The notes beneath the pieces were generated by a model. The model worked only from the letters and a program-made list of their open reading frames with translations. It was not told the origin of the DNA and did not search any database. A stretch of 64,000 nt of DNA. Source: Hyphomonas oceanitis SCH89 (GTDB lineage Bacteria > Pseudomonadota > Alphaproteobacteria > Caulobacterales > Hyphomonadaceae). Positions 36,530-44,095 of the stretch are shown here, piece after piece. The DNA lies in NCBI RefSeq assembly GCF_000685295.1, contig NZ_ARYL01000015.1:1-64000 (forward strand), written 5' to 3'. Within the stretch, counting starts at the first letter, position 1. The number at the start of each line of letters is the position of its first letter. The translations under genes were made by a program, and so were the position numbers.

Positions 36530-36538
36530 TGTGGATGG
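36530..36538 (-). promoter_or_regulatory. DnaA-box-like site B
   Basis: TGTGGATGG on the plus strand, CCATCCACA on the minus strand: 7 of 9 positions match TTATCCACA, core intact. Closest match to a DnaA box in the gap. Confidence 0.55.
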
Positions 36539-36565
36539 ATTGTGACTCCCGGTGTGAGGAATCAT

Positions 36566-36574
36566 CTATGCACA
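36566..36574 (+). promoter_or_regulatory. DnaA-box-like site C
   Basis: CTATGCACA matches the relaxed TTATNCACA at 8 of 9 positions. Confidence 0.45.
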
Positions 36575-36626
36575 GGAACTACACAGGTCTTGTGAAAACG
36601 CCCGGCCATCGGCAAGAGAGGAAGCC

Positions 36627-37469
36627 ATGACCCCACCGCAGCGCCCCAGCATCTATTTCAACGTCCACCTTGTCTCAGACAGTACGGGCGAAACCCTCAA
36701 TGCCGTTCAGCGGGCCGCGTGTGCGCAGTTCGAGAATGTACAGCCGCTCGAGCATAACTACTACCTCGTCCGCTCCGAACGTCAGCTTGAACGGGTGATG
36801 CGCGAGATCGAGGCTGCGCCGGGCGTCGTCTGGTATACGATTTCCGATGAAGCCCTGCGGGCGCGGCTGGAAGCCTTCTGCCGCGAGCGCGGTGTCGCCA
36901 CCCTGCCAGTTCTCGACGCGTCCATCGCCATGCTCGGTCGCCATCTGGGGATTGCGGCCAACCACAAGGTTGCCGGCCAGCACGCGCTCGATCAGGATTA
37001 TTTCGACCGGATGGAAGCGATCAATTTCACGCTCGCCCATGATGATGGCCAGAATGTCGACGGGCTGATCGGTGCCGACGTGATCCTGCTCGGCGTCAGC
37101 CGCACATCCAAGACGCCAACCTGTGTCTATCTCGCCAACCGCAAAGTCCGCGCTGGCAACATTCCGCTCGTGCCCGGTGTTGCGCTGCCTGACTTCATGG
37201 AAAAGCTTGGCGAGAAAGGCCCGATGGTGGTCGGCCTCAAGATCAGCGCCGAACGCCTCGTCCAGATCCGCCGCCAGCGCCTGATCTCGCTCAACCAGGA
37301 CGAACACACGATTTATGCCGACGAGGACGCCGTGCGCGATGAGGTCACACAGGCCAACCGCCTCTTCCAGCGCAACAAGTGGAAGACGATCGATGTCTCC
37401 CGTCGCTCGGTAGAAGAAACAGCTGCGGCCATTCTTAACCTCCTGAACGAACGGCGCGGTCAGATATGA
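36627..37469 (+). CDS. pyruvate,phosphate dikinase regulatory protein (DUF299 family)
   Basis: 280 residues. The opening FNVHLVSDSTGETLNAVQR is the family's N-terminal signature, and the P-loop-like nucleotide motif LLGVSRTSKTPTCVYLANR sits near residues 153-171. The family acts as a bifunctional kinase/pyrophosphorylase that switches PPDK or PEP synthase off and on. The start follows an AAGAGAGGAAG site. It is the first plus-strand gene after the origin and overlaps maf by 4 bp. The Caulobacter counterpart is also origin-adjacent. Confidence 0.92.
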   Translation: MTPPQRPSIYFNVHLVSDSTGETLNAVQRAACAQFENVQPLEHNYYLVRSERQLERVMREIEAAPGVVWYTISDEALRARLEAFCRERGVATLPVLDASIAMLGRHLGIAANHKVAGQHALDQDYFDRMEAINFTLAHDDGQNVDGLIGADVILLGVSRTSKTPTCVYLANRKVRAGNIPLVPGVALPDFMEKLGEKGPMVVGLKISAERLVQIRRQRLISLNQDEHTIYADEDAVRDEVTQANRLFQRNKWKTIDVSRRSVEETAAAILNLLNERRGQI

Positions 37470-38062
37470 GTCTTGCCATCACCCTCGCCTCCGGCAGCGC
37501 CAGCCGGCGGGCGCTGCTTGCCGGCGCTGGCGTTGAAGCTGCCAGTATCAAACCGAATGTCGACGAAGACTCTGCCAAGGCCGCCATGCGCGCCGAAGGT
37601 ATGTCGGTCCGCGACCAGGCCATGCAGCTTGCCGAGCTGAAAGCCGTCAAAGTTTCCAACCGCACCGAAGGCCTCGTCATCGGCGGAGACCAGATGCTCT
37701 CGCTCGACCGCGAAGCCTTCGACAAGCCGGTCGATCTCGAAGGGGCCCGCGATCACCTGCGCAAGCTCTCCGGCAAATCGCACACGCTCGAAACCGCCAT
37801 CGTCATCTGCGAGAACGGCACGCCCGTCTGGCGCCACCTCGCCCGCCCGAAACTCACCATGCGCCCGCTCAGCGAAGCTTTCATCGATGACTATGTCGAC
37901 CGCGTCGGCGAACCTCTTCTTGCTACCGTTGGCGCCTACCAGCTCGAAGGCCTCGGCGCGCAGCTCTTCACGCAGATCGAAGGCGACTATTTCTCGATCC
38001 TCGGCCTGCCGCTCCTGCCGCTGCTCGACTACCTTCGCATTCGGGGAGCCCTCGCCACATGA
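37466..38062 (+). CDS. maf: Maf-like nucleoside-triphosphate pyrophosphatase
   Basis: 198 residues with the Maf fold: ASGSASRRALLAG (about 6-18), VIGGDQMLSLD (about 71-81, equivalent to the conserved T/G-D-Q active-site segment) and GEPLLATVGAYQLEGLGA. The family hydrolyses non-canonical or canonical dNTPs to monophosphates and affects septum formation. Exact substrate type (dTTP/UTP versus m7GTP) is not decided. Start and stop overlap the neighbouring genes by 4 bp each, so it belongs to a coupled operon. Confidence 0.9.
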   Translation: MSLAITLASGSASRRALLAGAGVEAASIKPNVDEDSAKAAMRAEGMSVRDQAMQLAELKAVKVSNRTEGLVIGGDQMLSLDREAFDKPVDLEGARDHLRKLSGKSHTLETAIVICENGTPVWRHLARPKLTMRPLSEAFIDDYVDRVGEPLLATVGAYQLEGLGAQLFTQIEGDYFSILGLPLLPLLDYLRIRGALAT

Positions 38063-38874
38063 CACAGCTCTACGGCGTTATCGGCGACCCGATCTCTCAT
38101 TCGCTATCGCCCCTCATCCACAATGCCTGGCTGCGCGAGCACGGCATCGACGCGACCTATGAAGCGATGCAGGTGCCTGACGGCGAACTGGAATCGGCGC
38201 TTGATACGCTCACCCGCCAGGGTGCCCGCGGCCTCAACATCACCCTGCCCCACAAGCACACGGCCCTCGCCCTCGCCGAAGAGGCAGGTGATCTCGCCCG
38301 CCGCATCGGCGCAGCCAACACATTGATCCGTACAGATGCAGGTGGCTGGCGCGCCGAGAACACCGATGCGCCCGGCTTCCTCCACACGCTCGATCAGGCT
38401 GGCATCAGCGTAGCCGGGAAGAACGTGCTCCTCCTCGGTGCCGGCGGTTCTGCCCGCGCCCTCGCCTTTGTCCTGACAGACATGCGCGCCAAACTGACAA
38501 TCAGTAACAGGACCGTCTCACGCGCAGAAGCCATCGCCGCTGACCTGCTGGACACGCCCGAAGTCTGCTCACTCGAAGACGGCTTGAATCGTCTGCCTGC
38601 GGCTGAAATCGTCATCAATACGCTCAGTCTCGGCCATTCCGGCCAATCGCTTGAGCTGCCCCCCGGTCACGGGCGCACTTTCTACGATATCAGCTATGGC
38701 GCAGCCGCAAACAAGACATTATCCGCGGCGGCCGCGCAGGATTGGGCCCCGATGGATGGCCTCGGCATGCTGGTCGCCCAGGCCGCCTTTGCCTTCGAAC
38801 ACTGGTTCGGCATTGTGCCCGATATGGAAGCGGCCGAGCGCAAGTGCCGCAAGGTTGTGGAGGCAACATCATGA
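38059..38874 (+). CDS. aroE: shikimate dehydrogenase
   Basis: 271 residues. The N-terminal shikimate-binding site is [17 protein letters not shown], and [11 protein letters not shown] contains the catalytic Lys. The NADP fold starts at [16 protein letters not shown], and TISNRT marks NADP specificity. It reduces 3-dehydroshikimate in the aromatic amino-acid pathway. 4-bp overlaps on both sides show coupling to maf and coaE. Confidence 0.94.
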   Translation: MTQLYGVIGDPISHSLSPLIHNAWLREHGIDATYEAMQVPDGELESALDTLTRQGARGLNITLPHKHTALALAEEAGDLARRIGAANTLIRTDAGGWRAENTDAPGFLHTLDQAGISVAGKNVLLLGAGGSARALAFVLTDMRAKLTISNRTVSRAEAIAADLLDTPEVCSLEDGLNRLPAAEIVINTLSLGHSGQSLELPPGHGRTFYDISYGAAANKTLSAAAAQDWAPMDGLGMLVAQAAFAFEHWFGIVPDMEAAERKCRKVVEATS

Positions 38875-39479
38875 TCATCCTTGGACTGACCGGATCCATT
38901 GGTATGGGAAAATCCGCCACCGCCCAGCTCTTCCGCGATGAAGGCGTGCCCGTCTATGATGCCGATGCCGCCGTCCACGAACTCTACGGCAAGGGCGGCG
39001 CAGCCGTGGCGCCTGTCGAAGCGGCGTTTCCCGGCGTTGCCGTCGATGGCGCCATAGACCGCCTGCGCCTGCGCGAACGTGTGTTGAACGATGCCGAGGC
39101 CATGAAGCGCCTCGAATCCATCGTCCATCCGCTGGCCGGCAAGGCCCAGCATGATTTCCGCCAGGAGGCCCGCGAAGCCGGGGCGCCTTTCGTCGTCATC
39201 GACATCCCCCTGCTCTATGAAACGGGTGGCTGGCAGCTCTGCGATTATGTGGTCGTCGTCAGCGCTCCGGCCGAAGTCCAGCGCGAGCGCGTCCTCTCGC
39301 GGCCCGACATGACGGTTGAGACCTTCGAATCCATCCTGGCGCGTCAGGTGCCCGATGCAGAAAAGCGCGCCCGCGCTGACTTTGTGATCTCCACGGGCCA
39401 TGGTTTCGAGTTTGCGCGCGACCATGTCCGGGCCATAATCGGCCTGATGAATCGCAAGGAAGAGGAAGCCCGTTCATGA
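38871..39479 (+). CDS. coaE: dephospho-CoA kinase
   Basis: 202 residues from ATG 38871. The P-loop is [14 protein letters not shown] at residues 4-17. [13 protein letters not shown] and [11 protein letters not shown] are the CoaE substrate and LID motifs. It performs the last phosphorylation in CoA synthesis. ATGA overlaps link it to aroE before and dnaQ after. This coaE-dnaQ-secB order at the origin is common in alphaproteobacteria. Confidence 0.94.
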   Translation: MIILGLTGSIGMGKSATAQLFRDEGVPVYDADAAVHELYGKGGAAVAPVEAAFPGVAVDGAIDRLRLRERVLNDAEAMKRLESIVHPLAGKAQHDFRQEAREAGAPFVVIDIPLLYETGGWQLCDYVVVVSAPAEVQRERVLSRPDMTVETFESILARQVPDAEKRARADFVISTGHGFEFARDHVRAIIGLMNRKEEEARS

Positions 39480-40174
39480 CCCCGCTCATCCGCGAGATTG
39501 CCTTCGATACGGAAACCACCGGCCTCAACCCGAACGATGGCGACCGGATCATCGAGATGGGCGCGGTCGAGATGATCAACCACATCCCGACCGGCAAGAC
39601 ATTCCACACCCGCATCAATCCGCGCCGCGCCGTGTCCGAGGCGACCATTCGCATCACCGGCCTGACGGATGATCATCTCAAGGATGCGCCCTTCTTCGAG
39701 GAGGAGCATGTCGTCGGCGCCTTCCTGGAATTTGTCGGTGACGCAACGCTCGTTGCCCACAATGCGGGCTTTGACCGGGGCTTCCTCAACATGGAACTTG
39801 CCCTCTGCGGCCGAGACCCGATCCCCGACGATCGCTGGCTCGATACGGCTGCCCTTGCGCGCAAGAAATATCCCGGCGCCCCGGCCAGCCTCGACGCGCT
39901 CTGCAAGCGTTTCGACATCTCGCTCGAAAGCCGCACGCTGCACGGCGCCCTCCTGGACAGCCAGCTGCTGGCCAGCGTCTATCTGGAACTGCTTGGCGGA
40001 CGCGCGCGTGCCTTTTCCTTCGATACGCCGGAAACCGAGCTTGCAGCCGGCGAACGCCGCACAGCCCGCCAACGGCCCCAGAAGCTGCCTTCACTGCTGA
40101 CAGAATCAGAGAAGGCCGCTCACGCGGCCTTCATCGAGACACTCGGTCCCGACTGTCTGTGGAAACAGGCCTGA
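39476..40174 (+). CDS. dnaQ: DNA polymerase III epsilon subunit (proofreading exonuclease)
   Basis: 232 residues with the DEDDh exonuclease motifs: Exo[11 protein letters not shown] (about 8-17), Exo[16 protein letters not shown] (about 91-104), and ExoIII with [21 protein letters not shown], where His and Asp complete the site. The C-terminal tail (about 195-232) is the polymerase-alpha-binding region. It proofreads replicative synthesis. It is the last gene of the origin-proximal plus-strand operon, convergent with secB (3-bp gap). Confidence 0.95.
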   Translation: MTPLIREIAFDTETTGLNPNDGDRIIEMGAVEMINHIPTGKTFHTRINPRRAVSEATIRITGLTDDHLKDAPFFEEEHVVGAFLEFVGDATLVAHNAGFDRGFLNMELALCGRDPIPDDRWLDTAALARKKYPGAPASLDALCKRFDISLESRTLHGALLDSQLLASVYLELLGGRARAFSFDTPETELAAGERRTARQRPQKLPSLLTESEKAAHAAFIETLGPDCLWKQA

Positions 40175-40177
40175 GGC

Positions 40178-40681
40178 CTATTGCTGGGTCGGGGTTCCGG
40201 CCGCATTGGCGCGGCGCACCTGCGCCTGATACAGCGCCACGAAGTCGACCGGGTCGATCAGCAGCGGCGGGAAGCCACCTTCGCGCGTGATCTCTGCGAT
40301 GATGCGGCGCGCAAACGGGAACAGAAGGCGGGGCGCTTCGATCAGCAGCATCGGCTCCAATTGGTCCTGCGCAACATTCTGCAGCTGGAACAGGCCGGCA
40401 TAGTCCAGCTCGGAAATGAACATCACCTTGCCGTCGGCCAGTGCCTTGGCCGAGAGCTTCAGCGAAACCTCGAACAGACCATTGCCGTCCGCATGGGGCG
40501 TCGCGCCCACATCGATACCCAGATCGATATTAGGCTGTGACTGAACAGGCGCATGACCCGGGTTTTCGAAAGACAGGTCTTTCACATATTGTCCCAGAAC
40601 GCGCATGATTGGCGCTGCGGGCTTCTCGCCATTTGGGTCTTGCGGGGGATTGGGGTTTCCCGGTGCGCTCGTGTCTGTCAT
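40178..40681 (-). CDS. secB: protein-export chaperone SecB
   Basis: 167 residues from ATG 40681. The core matches SecB: VKDLSFENPGHAP, LFQLQNVAQDQLEPMLLIEAPRLLFPFARRI (given here as LEPMLLIEAPRLLFPFARR) and GFPPLLIDPVDFVALY. SecB tetramers keep preproteins unfolded for SecA. The N-terminus has a proline-rich tail (about 1-22) before the fold. The in-frame extension to 40720 is unlikely. Divergent from the Tim44 gene with a 133-bp gap. Confidence 0.95.
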   Translation of the reverse strand: MTDTSAPGNPNPPQDPNGEKPAAPIMRVLGQYVKDLSFENPGHAPVQSQPNIDLGIDVGATPHADGNGLFEVSLKLSAKALADGKVMFISELDYAGLFQLQNVAQDQLEPMLLIEAPRLLFPFARRIIAEITREGGFPPLLIDPVDFVALYQAQVRRANAAGTPTQQ

Positions 40682-40814
40682 GATGTTTCCTCTACCTGGA
40701 TCGCACCGCGCGCCTAGCATGCGGCCTCCAAAGGCGCAACGTTCACTGGCGTTTACGGCCGCGCGTGCCTATCTAGGGGGAAGAGGCCGGATACTTGAAG
40801 GAATTCCATAAGAC

Positions 40815-41432
40815 ATGTTCGACCCAGTGATCGAGGTTTTAGTTTTGGCAGCCGTGGCGCTGATCGTCCTGTCGCGCCTGTACATGGCGCTCGGGCGTGG
40901 CGGTAATGACCGGCCTGTGCAGCGCCCAACCACTTCATCCACGCCCGCTGAAAGCAATGTCGCGGAGCTGGCCGAGCGTCGCGAGCGGCGTGTCATGGCA
41001 GAGCGCCCCATATTCACAGGCCCCGCAGCTGGCGGTCTCGAAGACATCTACAATGCCGATAACAGCTTTACCGTCTCCAGCTTCATGCAGGGCGCCAAGT
41101 CCGCCTATACGATGATCGTCGCGGCCTTTGCCAAGGGCGACCGGGCGGCGCTGCGGCCGATGCTGGACGATGATGTCTACGAAGCCTGGGACGAGGCCAT
41201 CACGGCCCGCCAGACAAGCGGCGAGAAAACGTTCGAACTCCTCCGCGTCAAACGCGCCGAGATCGAAAGCGCCGAGCTGGATGGTGATATGGCCCGTATC
41301 GTGGTGCGCTATGAAGCCGAGCTCGGCGATGGCGAGATCACCCGCACGGCCAAGGAACACTGGACCTTCATGCGCAATGTCCGCGGCACGGATCCGAACT
41401 GGATCCTGGATGACGTCGATACGGTCGCCTGA
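40815..41432 (+). CDS. Tim44/TimA-domain protein
   Basis: 205 residues. One hydrophobic segment at about 5-25 anchors it in the inner membrane; the C-terminal part (about 85-200) is a Tim44-like domain (ADNSFTVSSFMQGAKSAYTMI, shown as DNSFTVSSFMQGAKSAYTM, and EHWTFMRNVRGTDPNW). Mitochondrial Tim44 descends from such alphaproteobacterial proteins; the bacterial role is not settled but an envelope-assembly function is suspected. Its position between secB and mltA is conserved. Confidence 0.88.
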   Translation: MFDPVIEVLVLAAVALIVLSRLYMALGRGGNDRPVQRPTTSSTPAESNVAELAERRERRVMAERPIFTGPAAGGLEDIYNADNSFTVSSFMQGAKSAYTMIVAAFAKGDRAALRPMLDDDVYEAWDEAITARQTSGEKTFELLRVKRAEIESAELDGDMARIVVRYEAELGDGEITRTAKEHWTFMRNVRGTDPNWILDDVDTVA

Positions 41433-41499
41433 ACGGCCGATCAGTATTTCCTGACAGTTTTGGATGACAGCTGCGCGCAAAGCGGGCCATAAAACGCCT

Positions 41500-42714
41500 A
41501 TGCTTCGCACACTGGCTATTGCTTTCCTGTCGCTCGCGCTTGTCTCGTGCCAGAGCACGCAGGCGCCCCGGTCCGTGCCATCACAGGCTGGGCCCGTCCT
41601 CTTGCCGCCCGTTGGCGTTGCATCCGGAGCCTACGGGGATTTGCCCGGCTGGTCAGGTGTCAGGCTGATGGACAGCGTTCAGGCTTTCCAGCGCAGCTGC
41701 ACCAAGCTGCAGGCGCGTCCCAGGAATGCCGATCTCTCCGCAAAGGCCACCTGGGCCGGTCAGGTCGGGGAGTGGCTCCCGGCCTGCGCCGCCATGGCCC
41801 GTGTCCGCGACGAGGCAGGCGCCCGTGCTGCCTATCAGAGCCTTTTCACCCCCATCGAGGCGCTCTCGCCTGATGGCAACAGCCGCTTCACCGGCTATTT
41901 CGAGCCGACCTATGAAGCGCGCCGTACACCTGTGCCGCCCTTCACAGAGCCGGTCCCCGCCTTGCCGGCAGACCTCATTCCGAACGGCGCGTCGCCGCTA
42001 CAGCGTCTGCCGGATGGCCGCACCCGCCCTTATCCCTCGCGTGAGGAAATCAGCCGGGCAGGCGTCGCACCGATTGCCTATGCGCATCCATCAGATGTCT
42101 TCTTCCTGCAGATTCAGGGTTCCGGCCGGCTGACCTTCCCGGATGGGTCCACAACGCGGGCTGTCTACGCCGCGCATAATGGACACAGGTTCAAGTCGAC
42201 CGCCAATTGGCTCATGGAAACCGGCCGCATCACACGGGGTGAGGCCAGCATGCAGGGCATCCGTGCCTGGATGGACCGCGCCGGCCCTGCCGAGGCGCGC
42301 CTCGCGATGAACCAGAACCCGCGCTATGTTTTCTTCCGCGCCGAGCCTGAAGGCGACCCCACGCTCGGACCCGTAGGTGCCCAGGGCGTGCCACTCACGC
42401 CGCTCGCCTCAATGGCGGTGGACACTGATATCCAGCCGCTCGGCATGCCCATGTTCGTCGAGACCATCGCGCCGGGTCTGGGCGGGCATTGGTCAGGCCT
42501 TCTCATCTCGCAGGACACAGGCGGCGCCATCAAGGGGGCGGTGCGCGGTGACCTCTATTTCGGTACGGGCACCGACGCGGGTTCGCGCGCCGGCACCATG
42601 AACGCGCCCGGCCGCCTTTGGGTCCTCCTGCCTCGGGCGGTGGCTGACAGGCTCCTGCGCAACATGATGGTGTCTGAAGCCCCGGGTCTTGGCGATCCGC
42701 CCGCAGCGCCCTAG
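41500..42714 (+). CDS. mltA: membrane-bound lytic murein transglycosylase A
   Basis: 404 residues from ATG 41500. A lipoprotein signal ends in LALVSC (Cys17). The MltA double-psi barrel region has FTGYFEPTYEARR and AHPSDVFFLQIQGSGRL. The C-terminal 3D domain carries LLISQDTGGAIKGAVRGDLYFG with the catalytic Asp and the GTGTDAG turn. The enzyme cleaves peptidoglycan glycan strands, making anhydro-MurNAc ends. Tim44-mltA-smr is a conserved alphaproteobacterial order. The longer start at 41464 was not used since it would precede the signal by 12 residues. Confidence 0.93.
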   Translation: MLRTLAIAFLSLALVSCQSTQAPRSVPSQAGPVLLPPVGVASGAYGDLPGWSGVRLMDSVQAFQRSCTKLQARPRNADLSAKATWAGQVGEWLPACAAMARVRDEAGARAAYQSLFTPIEALSPDGNSRFTGYFEPTYEARRTPVPPFTEPVPALPADLIPNGASPLQRLPDGRTRPYPSREEISRAGVAPIAYAHPSDVFFLQIQGSGRLTFPDGSTTRAVYAAHNGHRFKSTANWLMETGRITRGEASMQGIRAWMDRAGPAEARLAMNQNPRYVFFRAEPEGDPTLGPVGAQGVPLTPLASMAVDTDIQPLGMPMFVETIAPGLGGHWSGLLISQDTGGAIKGAVRGDLYFGTGTDAGSRAGTMNAPGRLWVLLPRAVADRLLRNMMVSEAPGLGDPPAAP

Positions 42715-42723
42715 ACGGGCCTC

Positions 42724-43272
42724 ATGTCGAAGCGCCCCCTGACCCCTGAAGAAGCCAAGGCCTGGTCGCGCGTCGCGAAATCCATCAAACCCATCGGCCC
42801 GGCGCCGGAAGACTTCGGCGCGTTGATTTCGGCCCTCGAAGCGGGCGAACCGGACCAGAAAGCCCCCGCGAATGGTCCGGGAATACCCACCCGGCGCCCC
42901 GCAACGCCCCGTGAAGTACCCGCGAACGGTCCGGGAATACCCGTCGGTGGTCCGGCAAATCGCGGCAAGGAAAAGCGCGTGAAGCGGGGCAAACTCGTCG
43001 TTTCAGCGACGTTCGACCTGCACGGACATACACAAGCCACAGCAGCCCGCGCCCTGCCCGGCTTCCTGTCAAATGCCCAGGCAGACGGTTCGCGTTGTGT
43101 ATTGGTTATTACAGGTAAGGGTCGATTGGGCGAAGGCGTGCTGAAGCGCAATTTCCTCGCCTGGCTCGACACGGATCATGCCCGCACGCTCGTGTCAGGC
43201 TATGCCGAAGCGCACCAGCGCCATGGCGGCGCCGGTGCGTTCTATGTGTTTCTTCGTAAACTGCAGTCCTGA
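42724..43272 (+). CDS. Smr-domain protein
   Basis: 182 residues. The C-terminal Smr domain (about 95-180) holds FDLHGHTQATA and CVLVITGKGRLGEGVLK, the DLHG and TGKG motifs typical of the MutS2-type nuclease domain. The N-terminal ~90 residues are a charged leader followed by a proline/glycine-rich linker with a duplicated PANGPGIP (about residues 49-56 and 67-74). That linker is encoded by two 24-bp repeats (42865-42888 and 42919-42942) that differ at one base and match an intergenic element elsewhere in the window. Function (nucleic-acid cleavage) is inferred from the domain. Confidence 0.88.
   Translation: MSKRPLTPEEAKAWSRVAKSIKPIGPAPEDFGALISALEAGEPDQKAPANGPGIPTRRPATPREVPANGPGIPVGGPANRGKEKRVKRGKLVVSATFDLHGHTQATAARALPGFLSNAQADGSRCVLVITGKGRLGEGVLKRNFLAWLDTDHARTLVSGYAEAHQRHGGAGAFYVFLRKLQS
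42865..42942. repeat. two 24-bp direct repeats inside the Smr linker
   Basis: Copies at 42865-42888 and 42919-42942 are identical at 23 of 24 positions; both begin CCCGCGAA and end GGGAATACCC. They encode the two PANGPGIP units. A diverged reverse-strand relative lies near 50685-50770. Confidence 0.75.
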
Positions 43273-43278
43273 CTGCAG
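43261..43278. terminator. hairpin between convergent smr and trcR
   Basis: CTGCAGTC-CT-GACTGCAG: perfect 8-bp arms overlapping the smr stop codon. No T-run, so efficiency is uncertain. Confidence 0.4.
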
Positions 43279-43284
43279 ATCCGG

Positions 43285-43959
43285 CTAGCTGAAGTCGCGG
43301 AAGACGTCGGCCGCAGACACGTCCTTCTTGTGACGATCATCTTCCTGCTCAGCTTCGTATGCAGCCGCATCGTCCTGCGTCGGCACAAGGCCCGGACCTT
43401 CCGTATTGAGGCTCTTTTCAGCTTCAATACGGCGGCGCTTATCCGCCGATTTCGCGATCACTTCATCCAGTTCGATCTGGGTGCAAAGGCCCAGCGTCAC
43501 AGGGTCAACCGGACGGATGTTCTGCGAATTCCAGTGCGACTTGTCCCGCACATTGTTGATCGTCGACTTGGTCGTACCGATCGTCTTGGAAATCTGCGCG
43601 TCCGACACTTCCGGGTGGTTACGGATGAACCACGCCACGGCGTCCGGCTTGTCCTGACGGCGAATGACCGGTGTGTAGCGGCTGCCCTTGCGCGGCGGCT
43701 GCGGGATGTGCGCGATCTTGGATGCGGCAACTTTCAGGACATAATCAGGGTTCTCTTCGCCGCGCGCGATTTCCTCACGCGACAGGATACCGCCAGCGAT
43801 CGGGTCAACGCCGCGCATGTTCTCGGCGACGTCCCCATCGGCGATGCCTTTGACCTCAAGATGGTGCAGGCCAGAGAAAGCTGCGATTTGCGTGAAGGTC
43901 AGGGTCGTATTGTCCAGCAGCCAGACGGCTGTCGCCTTGGGCATCAGAATCTCGGACAT
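43285..43959 (-). CDS. trcR: cell-cycle transcriptional regulator TrcR (DUF1013)
   Basis: 224 residues. It is a full-length DUF1013 protein starting LMPKATAVWLLDNTTLTF. A helix-turn-helix stands near residues 118-140 (SDAQISKTIGTTKSTINNVR), and the C-terminal tail is acidic and charged. The family is confined to alphaproteobacteria; in Caulobacter the member TrcR is a regulator tied to the cell cycle. It lies 136 bp downstream of the qor gene, and that gap forms a large RNA hairpin. I infer, but cannot show, a role in growth or cell-cycle control here. Confidence 0.85.
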   Translation of the reverse strand: MSEILMPKATAVWLLDNTTLTFTQIAAFSGLHHLEVKGIADGDVAENMRGVDPIAGGILSREEIARGEENPDYVLKVAASKIAHIPQPPRKGSRYTPVIRRQDKPDAVAWFIRNHPEVSDAQISKTIGTTKSTINNVRDKSHWNSQNIRPVDPVTLGLCTQIELDEVIAKSADKRRRIEAEKSLNTEGPGLVPTQDDAAAYEAEQEDDRHKKDVSAADVFRDFS

Positions 43960-43985
43960 GGGATGTCTCCTTGGAGCACGTTGGG

Positions 43986-44037
43986 GCCTGAAATGCAGCC
44001 GCCCGACACATCGTGCCGGGCGGTCAAGGTTTCAGGC
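43986..44037 (-). promoter_or_regulatory. structured leader upstream of trcR
   Basis: Two nested stems: outer GCCTGAAA (43986-43993) with TTTCAGGC (44030-44037), inner CCGCCCG (43999-44005) with CGGGCGG (44017-44023), extended by CAC/GTG into an almost perfect 11-bp stem with a 3-nt loop. No T-run follows on the minus strand. It lies 27 bp from the trcR start, so it may be a 5' leader structure or a qor terminator. Confidence 0.5.
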
Positions 44038-44095
44038 AAGCTTGGAACCTGAAAACATTATAGATCATGCGATGCTGAATGAAAAGGCATACGTC

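Larger units (their letters stand above)
36393..36550. repeat. four GGGAGTCAC-type repeats in oriC
   Basis: Copies: 36393-36404 (GGGAGTCACAGG), 36477-36487 (GGAGTCACAGG), 36510-36517 (GGGAGTCA) and the inverse 36541-36550 (TGTGACTCCC). Each contains a GANTC site. The first two share 11 bases. Confidence 0.75.
36395..36563. promoter_or_regulatory. cluster of seven GANTC (CcrM methylation) sites
   Basis: GANTC pentamers start at 36395, 36478, 36502, 36512, 36518, 36544 and 36559. Chance expectation at 1 per 256 positions is below one for this 169-bp span. Three of the seven are inside GGAGTCA units and one in its inverse, TGACTCC. In Caulobacter, CcrM methylates GANTC and the origin is enriched for it. 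Confidence 0.8.
36301..36626. other. oriC: putative chromosomal origin oriC
   Basis: 326-bp gap between divergent hemE and the PPDK-regulator gene, the same position as Cori in Caulobacter. It contains two exact CtrA sites (TTAA-N7-TTAA), seven GANTC sites between 36395 and 36563, and three degenerate DnaA-box-like sites. No canonical TTATCCACA is present. A modestly AT-rich stretch lies near 36322-36346. Direct replication evidence would be needed to prove it. Confidence 0.82.
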
